From contig MHYW01000075.1 in NCBI GenBank assembly GCA_001828545.1, positions 1 to 6,644 on the forward strand: a stretch of DNA of 6,644 nucleotides. Direction: 5' to 3'. Positions 1 to 4,493 of the stretch are shown here, piece by piece. The notes below the pieces were generated by a model. That model was not told where the DNA came from. It saw nothing but the letters and a program-made list of their open reading frames with translations, and searched no databases. The translations under genes and the position numbers were made by a program. Position 1 is the stretch's first letter. Every line of letters starts with the position of its first letter. The stretch comes from Planctomycetes bacterium RIFCSPHIGHO2_12_FULL_52_36. Its GTDB lineage: Bacteria; Planctomycetota; Brocadiia; Brocadiales; Bathyanammoxibiaceae.

Positions 1-384
1 CACGACGAGGGGGGCAAAGAGGCCACCTCTATATATGAGGTACTGGAACGTTTTGGAGATTTTACCCTGGTAAAGGTCATGCCCCGCACCGGCCGCACCC
101 ACCAGATAAGGGTACACATGAAGGCCATAGGCCACCCCATCGTAGCCGATGCCGCCTACAACAGCCGTGATTGCCTCTACGCACGGGACATTACAGGTAG
201 GGGCGAACGGCCGTTCACCCCCGATGACGAACCCCCCATATTGGAACGCCAGGCCCTCCATGCCTATCGGATAGAATTCTTCCACCCAATCCTGAAGAAG
301 AGGGTCTCCTTCCAGGCCGAACTGCCAGAGGACATGCAGAGGGTCTTAAAACTGCTCAGGGAGAGGAAACGGGGGAAGAAATAG
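1..384 (+). CDS. RluA/RluD-family RNA pseudouridine synthase, C-terminal part (5' end outside window)
   Basis: The frame is open from base 1 and ends at TAG 382-384, giving the last 127 residues of a protein whose start lies upstream. The run PRTGRTHQIRVHM, followed by GHPIVAD and later by LHAYRIEFFHP and LPEDM, is the conserved C-terminal half of the RluA family, which isomerises uridine to pseudouridine in rRNA or tRNA in the cytoplasm. The catalytic aspartate motif (HRLD type) and any S4 domain would lie outside the window, so the RNA target cannot be assigned. About 25 residues separate the GHPIVAD segment from the LHAY segment (DITGRGERPFTPDDEPP region), a linker rich in charge and proline. 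The gene converges on the minus-strand DUF3047 gene. No strong terminator follows the stop, apart from the palindromic element at 444-504. Confidence 0.9.
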   Translation, partial: HDEGGKEATSIYEVLERFGDFTLVKVMPRTGRTHQIRVHMKAIGHPIVADAAYNSRDCLYARDITGRGERPFTPDDEPPILERQALHAYRIEFFHPILKKRVSFQAELPEDMQRVLKLLRERKRGKK

Positions 385-443
385 GATACGGACTTATGCC
401 TCTTAGTTTTTACAGGAGAAAATGGGCTTGACCATTAAGTTTC

Positions 444-504
444 GTAGGGTGCGTGTAACGCACCATTTATTAGCAATAAGGGCAGGTGCAAGACCTGCCC
501 CTAC
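444..504. repeat. Two-hairpin palindromic element between convergent genes
   Basis: The ends are GTAGGG (444-449) and CCCTAC (499-504), which are inverted copies. Inside are two perfect hairpins: GGTGCGT/ACGCACC (448-454 with 458-464, 3-base loop) and GGGCAGGT/ACCTGCCC (480-487 with 493-500, 5-base loop). It lies two bases from the stop codon of the minus-strand gene and 59 bases past the stop of the plus-strand gene, so it could act as a bidirectional transcript end, although neither strand shows a clear T-tract. The end sequence and two-hairpin plan match the element found inside lpxK at 5535-5592, so I read both as members of a dispersed family. That family link is inference from two copies. 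Confidence 0.6.
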
Positions 505-505
505 A

Positions 506-1219
506 TTAATACCGGCTCAAGACTATGTCTGCATAGTTGCCCTCCACCTCGCCGTGGGTGCGGTCGGTATTAGTCTGTATCCCCACGGCATAGACCCTGT
601 CGGGTACCTCTCCAAACTCTATAAGGTAGTCCTGGGGATGGTTGACCTTGTGCTGGAACCACTGGCCTACCCCCTCCGGCCCGCCTTGTACCACAATTAT
701 CCTGAACCTCTCGTCACAGGGACTTGTGTAACGTTCGCCTGCCGTAACGTTGGACCCCCAGACGTAGATTAGCCCCCTGATATGATGAGTGATGCCCATA
801 AATTTTTTAGCATATACTATACAGACGGCCGCAGGATAATCGTCCCCTCCCTCCTCCTTCTCCCTGCTCTGGGGCAGGACGTTAGAGACCTTCCAGCTCC
901 ACCCTAACAGGGGGTACTGATTGGCCTTTCTGCCCACCTTCCTCAATAAGACGAGGCCGTCATCCGCCGTCTTGACCTGGAGGATACGTTTGCCATCAAG
1001 CTCCAGTACCCTGGGTTGGGCCTTCTTGAGTATCTTTCTACATATCCCCGGATGGACCTCCCACCCTATCGGCTCACCTTTCGCCAGCTCCTCGTCGGTA
1101 AAGGCAGTGATGGGAAGGGTTTCGTTTACTGGTTTTATCTCCGAGGCGGCAGCACCACCGGGTACGCAGGCGGTTGCACAGACACAAAGAAAGACAAGGA
1201 ATAAGAGACGCCTTTTCAT
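506..1219 (-). CDS. Exported DUF3047-family protein
   Basis: This 237-residue protein starts at the ATG at 1219-1217 (minus strand), which has AAAGG five bases upstream. A longer frame from GTG at 1249 lacks a well-placed ribosome site and would bury the signal peptide. Residues 1-25 are a clear export signal: MKRR, a hydrophobic stretch LLFLVFLCVCATA, then AAA-S at 23-26, a possible signal peptidase I site. Cys18 in ATAC is only a weak lipobox. The body fits DUF3047: GWSWKV (106-111) with VLP, GGDDYPAAV (124-132), IYVWGS (151-156), a Gly-X-Trp (185-187), DYLIEFGE (197-204) and VGIQTNTDRT (212-221). The family's function is unknown; a periplasmic location and beta-rich fold are expected. It is the only minus-strand gene here. 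The stop codon abuts the palindromic element at 444-504. Confidence 0.8.
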   Translation of the reverse strand: MKRRLLFLVFLCVCATACVPGGAAASEIKPVNETLPITAFTDEELAKGEPIGWEVHPGICRKILKKAQPRVLELDGKRILQVKTADDGLVLLRKVGRKANQYPLLGWSWKVSNVLPQSREKEEGGDDYPAAVCIVYAKKFMGITHHIRGLIYVWGSNVTAGERYTSPCDERFRIIVVQGGPEGVGQWFQHKVNHPQDYLIEFGEVPDRVYAVGIQTNTDRTHGEVEGNYADIVLSRY

Positions 1220-1224
1220 GGTTA

Positions 1225-1228
1225 CCTT
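1225..1228 (-). promoter_or_regulatory. Ribosome binding site deciding the DUF3047 start
   Basis: On the minus strand AAGG is followed by five bases (TAACC) and then ATG at 1219. It supports this start over the upstream GTG at 1249, whose only purine run (AGAGG) touches the start codon. Confidence 0.5.
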
Positions 1229-1269
1229 TATTGGATTGGCCCTTGCCACCCTCTAGATTTTGAAAATGC

Positions 1270-1298
1270 AGGATACAGGATTCAGGACACGGAATCAA
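1270..1298 (-). promoter_or_regulatory. Possible promoter for the DUF3047 gene
   Basis: On the minus strand, TTGATT (1298-1293) and TATCCT (1275-1270) are separated by 17 bases, with about 50 bases from the -10 box to the ATG. Each box matches the sigma-70 consensus at four of six positions. Such matches arise often by chance. Confidence 0.22.
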
Positions 1299-1324
1299 GG
1301 AGGCAGATTCTGAATTCAAGTTTT

Positions 1325-1369
1325 AGTAGCCGCAACTCCGCTAGAGGCGTGACACGACCTGCGGCTACT
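1325..1369. repeat. 10-bp inverted repeat AGTAGCCGCA / TGCGGCTACT
   Basis: The arms at 1325-1334 and 1360-1369 are perfect inverted copies around a 25-base centre that contains the loosely paired CTCCGC and GGCGTG. The right arm lies in a 15-base unit (CTGCGGCTACTGCCT, 1359-1373) that occurs again at 1552-1566. It is probably another small dispersed palindromic element, though the family is not identified. Confidence 0.5.
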
Positions 1370-1456
1370 GCCTATTGGATTCCCTGAACTTAGGACATGA
1401 GTTCGACAAAACGTAACACTATGTACTATACCCCATTAGAGTATGAGAACTTAAGC

Positions 1457-1481
1457 TCCCTCCCCCTTGATGGGGGAGGGA
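1457..1481. repeat. C/G-rich hairpin, left half of a paired unit
   Basis: CCCTCCCCC (1458-1466) pairs with GGGGGAGGG (1472-1480) around the loop TTGAT, and an extra T-A pair at 1457/1481 extends the stem to ten. A purine-rich spacer (AAGGGTGGGGGTGAA) leads to a second, similar hairpin at 1510-1532. Repeats of this look recur in many environmental bacterial genomes; that is recollection, not a search. Confidence 0.55.
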
Positions 1482-1509
1482 AGGGTGGGGGTGAATCCCC
1501 CTCCCCCTT

Positions 1510-1536
1510 CCCCCTCCCACCTGGGGAGGGGGTTTT
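1510..1536 (+). repeat. C/G-rich hairpin followed by TTTT
   Basis: CCCCCTCCC (1510-1518) pairs with GGGAGGGGG (1524-1532) around ACCTG, and TTTT follows at 1533-1536. The form resembles a Rho-independent terminator on the plus strand, but no plus-strand gene lies upstream within this region, and the hairpin forms a pair with that at 1457-1481. It may block read-through toward the dehydrogenase gene, or be only a repeat. Confidence 0.4.
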
Positions 1537-1537
1537 C

Positions 1538-1550
1538 CCGCCTTAGGCGG
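1538..1550. repeat. CCGCCT-T-AGGCGG palindrome
   Basis: This perfect 6-bp inverted repeat has a one-base centre. The same arms occur at 3486-3498 and 4567-4579 with C at the centre, and a shortened form (TGCCT-T-AGGCA) occurs at 5552-5562. Confidence 0.6.
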
Positions 1551-1595
1551 ACTGCGGCTACTGCCTCCCTGACCGACATCTCCCCCACTACCCCC

Positions 1596-1624
1596 TTGCA
1601 AACAAATCTAATCCTTGTTAAACT
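1596..1624 (+). promoter_or_regulatory. Possible promoter for the dehydrogenase gene
   Basis: TTGCAA (1596-1601) and TAAACT (1619-1624) are 17 bases apart, each matching the sigma-70 consensus at four of six positions. Transcription would begin near 1631, about 25 bases before the TTG start at 1657. The AT-rich stretch in this otherwise GC-rich gap is consistent with a promoter. Confidence 0.3.
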
Positions 1625-1656
1625 AATATTTCTAAAGGCTTTACTGCGAGGAATCC

Positions 1657-2805
1657 TTGGAACGGACACATAGACGCCTGGCTGTACAAGAGAGAAACGA
1701 CCCTCACCGTCCCCCTAAACGCCAGCCCCACACCAGCAAGGTGCAGGGACAGCGGTGCTACCGAATTGCAGTAATCCCAGGGGATGGGATAGGGCCTGAG
1801 GTAATCAGGGAGGGACTGAAGGCCCTTGAGGCTGTCTCAGGGAAGAATGGATTCAGGTGTGAGTTAATTCACTACGACCTGGGCGGCGAGCGATATCTAA
1901 GGACAAAGGAGCTTTTGCCGGATTCAGTACTGGAGGAGTTACGACAGTGTAGCGCTATATATTTTGGGGCCACAGGACACCCTGACCTCCCCCCCACGCT
2001 ACTTGAACAGGGGTTACTCCTAAGGTTAAGGTTTGAGCTAGACCAATACATAAACCTCCGTCCGGTGAAACTTTATCCTGGTGTAAGCTGTCCTTTAAAA
2101 GATAAAGGACCGGAAGACATAGACTATGTTGTAGTTAGAGAAAACACCGAAGGGCTTTATATAGGTGCTGGAGGTTTTTTCAAAAAAGGGACGCCTGATG
2201 AGGTGGCTATACAGGAATCCATTAACACGCGCTTGGGGGTGGAGCGATGTATACGTTACGCCTTTGAGTATACCAGGAAGAGAAATAAGGAGAAGAAACT
2301 CCTCTTTTGTGGAAAGACTAACGTACTCAACTACGCCCATGATTTGTGGATGAGGGTCTTTAATGAGGTAGCCAGGGAGTATGCCGACGTTACCACAGAA
2401 TATGCCCACGTGGACGCCGCCTGCATGTGGATGGTCAAAAATCCTGAGCGTTTTGACGTGATAGTGACGGACAATATGTTTGGGGACATAATCACAGACA
2501 TTGGGGCCGTTCTTCAGGGTGGGCTGGGTATAGCACCTGGGGGCAATATTAACCCGAAAGGGGTATCTATGTTTGAACCTATGGGAGGCTCCGCCCCCAA
2601 ATATACAGGAAAGGGTGTAGTTAGCCCCCTGGCGGCTATACGCGCCTGTGCCATGATGCTGGAACACCTGGGAGAGACCCAGGCGGCCAGGGCCGTGGAA
2701 GAGGCCGTCAAAAAGGCCACCTCGGAGAAGCTAAAAAGTCTGGAGGCCGGCAAGATGGGCTATTCCACCCAGGAGGTGGGAGATATGGTAGCTGAGGCAG
2801 TTTGA
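1657..2805 (+). CDS. Isocitrate/isopropylmalate dehydrogenase family protein, probable 3-isopropylmalate dehydrogenase
   Basis: This is a 382-residue beta-decarboxylating dehydrogenase, which oxidises a 2-hydroxy acid with NAD(P) and releases CO2 in the cytoplasm. Motifs: GDGIGPEV (42-49), LLRLRFELDQYINLRP (121-136, substrate-binding arginines), RENTEG (161-166) with Tyr168, Lys220, Asp253, and MFGDIITD (274-281, metal-binding aspartates). The LLRLR segment favours the isopropylmalate/tartrate/D-malate branch over isocitrate dehydrogenase. At 310-316 it reads GGSAPKY where LeuB proteins have HGSAPD; Lys-Tyr at this point is the NADP-selecting pair of E. coli isocitrate dehydrogenase, so NADP use is possible. 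The TTG at 1657 has GAGGA at a workable distance. It adds about 30 Arg/His/Pro-rich residues before the conserved YRIAVIPGDG. GTG at 1741 would give a normal family N-terminus but has a poor ribosome site. The HNH gene follows after 12 bases. Confidence 0.87.
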   Translation: MERTHRRLAVQERNDPHRPPKRQPHTSKVQGQRCYRIAVIPGDGIGPEVIREGLKALEAVSGKNGFRCELIHYDLGGERYLRTKELLPDSVLEELRQCSAIYFGATGHPDLPPTLLEQGLLLRLRFELDQYINLRPVKLYPGVSCPLKDKGPEDIDYVVVRENTEGLYIGAGGFFKKGTPDEVAIQESINTRLGVERCIRYAFEYTRKRNKEKKLLFCGKTNVLNYAHDLWMRVFNEVAREYADVTTEYAHVDAACMWMVKNPERFDVIVTDNMFGDIITDIGAVLQGGLGIAPGGNINPKGVSMFEPMGGSAPKYTGKGVVSPLAAIRACAMMLEHLGETQAARAVEEAVKKATSEKLKSLEAGKMGYSTQEVGDMVAEAV

Positions 2806-2817
2806 GGCTTTAACCCT

Positions 2818-3450
2818 ATGGAAGTAGCAAGTAGTCTGGATGCCAGCGTACTGGTACTGAACAAGTTCTTTATGGCCATGAACGTGGTCAGTGTAAGGAG
2901 GGCCTTTACACTCCTCTACAAGAACTCTGCGGAGGTGGTGTTAGTAGATGAGGAGAAATTCGCCTCCTATACTATGGAGACCTGGAAAGACGTCTCCCTC
3001 CTCAAGACAGGGCTTGGCCTGCCTGAAGAAGACTACGATTGGATCAGGTCGGTCTCTCTGGAGATACCGGCACCCAGGATTATTCGCCACCTCTTTTACG
3101 ATAAGGTCCCCCGATGGGGGATAAAATTCAACCGCAGGAATATCTTTGCCAGGGACGAGAACCGCTGCCAGTATTGCGGGTGCAGGTTCTCTACCTACGA
3201 ACTCAGTCTTGACCACGTCACCCCCCGTTCCCGCGGAGGTAAAACCTCCTGGACTAACGTGGTCTGCGCCTGCACCGAATGCAATAAGCGCAAGGGAGGC
3301 CGTACTCCAGATGAGGCCGGTATTAAACTCATACGCAAGCCCTTTGTGCCAAAGCACAGTCCTATACTCACTCTCAAGCTAAACTCAGGAAAATACCGCT
3401 CCTGGAAGCAGTTCCTTGACCACGCATACTGGTCAGTACCCCTTAAGTAA
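2818..3450 (+). CDS. HNH endonuclease family protein
   Basis: This 210-residue protein has a zinc-bound HNH (beta-beta-alpha metal) nuclease fold in its second half: CQYC (117-120), the core LDHVTPRSRGG (131-141) with Asp132-His133, Asn147, and CTECNKRKGG (152-161). The two CxxC pairs should hold a structural zinc ion. The N-terminal part (VLVLNKFFMAMNVVSVRRAF, 11-30, and a segment EVVLVD) is the conserved lead-in of a widespread chromosomal HNH family that is usually not linked to restriction or mobile elements. Its cellular role is not established. The ATG at 2818 comes 12 bases after the dehydrogenase stop with only a weak AGG upstream. Later methionines (Met19, Met21) would cut the conserved VLVLN segment, so the first ATG is preferred. 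No methyltransferase or other defence partner is near it. Confidence 0.88.
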   Translation: MEVASSLDASVLVLNKFFMAMNVVSVRRAFTLLYKNSAEVVLVDEEKFASYTMETWKDVSLLKTGLGLPEEDYDWIRSVSLEIPAPRIIRHLFYDKVPRWGIKFNRRNIFARDENRCQYCGCRFSTYELSLDHVTPRSRGGKTSWTNVVCACTECNKRKGGRTPDEAGIKLIRKPFVPKHSPILTLKLNSGKYRSWKQFLDHAYWSVPLK

Positions 3451-3477
3451 GCGGGAGGGAGTCTTGGCCACCGTAAC

Positions 3478-3498
3478 AGGCGGGTCCGCCTCAGGCGG
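3478..3498 (+). repeat. Competing short hairpins in the leader of the HEAT gene
   Basis: The arms are AGGCGG (3478-3483), CCGCCT (3486-3491) and AGGCGG (3493-3498). The middle arm can pair with either neighbour, but not both. The right-hand pair is the CCGCCT-C-AGGCGG palindrome repeated elsewhere in the window. It lies about 20 bases before the ribosome site of the HEAT gene. A regulatory role is only a possibility. Confidence 0.5.
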
Positions 3499-3516
3499 GG
3501 GGAAAGGTGATTCCTC

Positions 3517-3525
3517 AAAGGAGGG
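3517..3525 (+). promoter_or_regulatory. Strong ribosome binding site of the HEAT-repeat gene
   Basis: AAAGGAGGG ends four bases before the ATG at 3530. It is the best Shine-Dalgarno match in the window and fixes the start just before a signal peptide, against a longer upstream frame that begins inside the HNH gene. Confidence 0.7.
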
Positions 3526-3529
3526 CAAA

Positions 3530-4261
3530 ATGAAGAGGGTTTTAAGGTATTTAGTCCTGGGGATTCTGCTATCCTGCTTGACCTGCGAGGCCATAGCGCA
3601 GGCTGATGAGGTAGACACGTTAATCAAAGAGTTGAAGGATAAAGACCCAGATGTCCGACGGGGGGCAGTCTTGAGCCTGGGCATAATAGGGGACGACCGT
3701 GCCGTAGAGCTACTCATCAATGCACTGAAGGATGGAAACTCAGATGTCCGACATGATGCAGCCAAGACCCTGGGCGATATAGGGGACAGCCGTGCCGTAG
3801 AGCCACTCATCGCCGCAATGAAGAAGGATGAAGACTTATGGGTCCGAAGGGGGGCAGCCGATGCCCTGGGCGAGATAGGGGACAGCCGCGCCGTAGAGCC
3901 ACTCATCGCCGCACTGAAGGATAAAGAACGAGATGTCCGATGGATGGCAGCCGATGCCCTGGGCGAGATAGGGGACAACCGTGCCGTGGAGCCACTCATC
4001 GCCGCAATGAAGGATAAAGACCCAGGTGTCCGACAGAGAGCAACCTGGGCCCTGAGAGATATAGGGGACATCCGTGCCGTAGAGCCACTCATTAATGCAC
4101 TGAAGGATAAAGACCCAGATGTCCGACGGGGGGCAGCCCTTGTCCTGGGCAACATAGGGGACAGCCGTGCCGTAGAGCCACTCATCAATGCACTGAAGGA
4201 TGAATCCTCAGGTGTCCGAGGGAATGCAGCCGAGGCCCTGCGCAAGATACGAGGCTATTGA
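3530..4261 (+). CDS. Exported HEAT-repeat protein, C-terminus probably lost by frameshift
   Basis: The reading frame gives 243 residues. MKRVLRYLVLGILLSC at the N-terminus is an export signal: cleavage is possible after AQA (25), or LLSC at 13-16 could serve as a lipobox. Seven HEAT-like repeats of 31 residues (one of 32) follow from residue 28, each close to VEPLIxALKDxxxxVRxxAAxALGxIGDxRA. Such repeats form a curved helical solenoid used for protein binding; no catalytic residues are seen. The seventh repeat runs to Ile240 and then ends abruptly in RGY. The next frame continues with helical sequence and a plausible family C-terminus up to 4478. Repeat spacing predicts 15 bases between Ile240 and the next repeat, but only seven are present, so an 8-base deletion would explain the break. 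Restored, the protein would be about 318 residues. The partner is unknown. Confidence 0.8.
   Translation: MKRVLRYLVLGILLSCLTCEAIAQADEVDTLIKELKDKDPDVRRGAVLSLGIIGDDRAVELLINALKDGNSDVRHDAAKTLGDIGDSRAVEPLIAAMKKDEDLWVRRGAADALGEIGDSRAVEPLIAALKDKERDVRWMAADALGEIGDNRAVEPLIAAMKDKDPGVRQRATWALRDIGDIRAVEPLINALKDKDPDVRRGAALVLGNIGDSRAVEPLINALKDESSGVRGNAAEALRKIRGY
3611..4249 (+). repeat. Tandem HEAT units, about 93 bases each
   Basis: Units start at 3611, 3704, 3797, 3893, 3986, 4079 and 4172; the third has one extra codon. Similarity is visible in the DNA as well as the protein: AGGGGACAGCCGTGCCGTAG recurs between units 2 and 3 and again between units 6 and 7. This implies recent unit duplication or gene conversion. 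Confidence 0.8.
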
Positions 4262-4478
4262 GAATGCACTCTATGCCTTTATAGGTATCGGGAGGGCGGA
4301 GATAATACACGAGCTAGTTTATGCGCTGAACAGTGTAGGAGATAAGACGATGGTTGAGGCGTATCTCAACTGTGGAAACACGGAGTTATCTAATGCGGCA
4401 CGAGATTGGGCGACAAGACGCGGGTATCCTATTATGCCGGGTTCTGGGTCTGCTCCGGTGGGGTGGGGTTCCTGGTAA
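4251..4478 (+). pseudogene. Out-of-frame C-terminal remnant of the HEAT-repeat protein
   Basis: Beginning at GAG 4251, one frame on from the HEAT gene, the sequence reads EAIENALYAFIGIG and continues through YLNCGNTELSNAARDWATRR to a Gly/Ser tail ending WGSW and TAA (4476-4478). EAIENAL aligns with RAVEPLI of the repeat consensus, so this is the eighth repeat plus a capping segment. I recall a closing pattern of LNCGN, WA, GY and WGS in other bacterial HEAT proteins, but have not checked it. No start codon with a ribosome site precedes it, so separate translation is unlikely unless ribosomes shift by +1 near 4250. A sequencing or assembly error is also possible. Confidence 0.6.
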
Positions 4479-4493
4479 GGGGGGTCTTAAATT

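Larger units (their letters stand above)
1250..1656. other. Divergent intergenic region packed with inverted repeats
   Basis: No convincing gene is seen in about 400 bases between the DUF3047 gene and the dehydrogenase. Starting from the left it holds: a short direct repeat with a seven-base period (CAGGAT at 1269-1274 and 1276-1281, CAGGA at 1283-1287); a 10-bp inverted repeat at 1325-1369; two C/G-rich hairpins at 1457-1481 and 1510-1532; a CCGCCT-T-AGGCGG palindrome at 1538-1550; and a second copy of CTGCGGCTACTGCCT at 1552-1566, first seen at 1359-1373. Possible promoters face outward at each side. Open frames here have low-complexity Pro/Gly/Arg translations and look like accidents of the repeats. 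Confidence 0.6.

Noticed and set aside
422..772. A 116-codon plus-strand frame opposite the 3' part of the DUF3047 gene
   Set aside because: It begins before the palindromic element, runs antisense to conserved DUF3047 codons and shows no family signature.
1074..1319. An 81-codon minus-strand frame overlapping the DUF3047 5' end
   Set aside because: It is a shifted frame of the same strand with no ribosome site; the DUF3047 frame has a signal peptide and a good site.
2818..3450. The HNH gene as part of a defence island, intron or mobile element
   Set aside because: Neighbours are metabolic and envelope genes, no methyltransferase, intron boundary or terminal repeat is seen, and this HNH type is common in chromosomes outside mobile elements.
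3433..4245. A 270-codon open frame on the minus strand opposite the HEAT gene
   Set aside because: Its translation is a Ser/Ala-rich repeat (SGSTARLSPI) that mirrors the HEAT units. It has no ribosome site or family match, while the plus strand has a signal peptide and canonical repeats.
3611..4249. A CRISPR-like array because of regular spacing
   Set aside because: The 93-base periodicity is coding, keeps frame and gives HEAT repeats; there are no unique spacers between short identical repeats.
4457..4484. G-runs that might form a G-quadruplex before lpxK
   Set aside because: Only three separated runs of four or more G are present, with a 10-base loop, and they are explained by codons for a Gly/Trp tail and the lpxK ribosome site.
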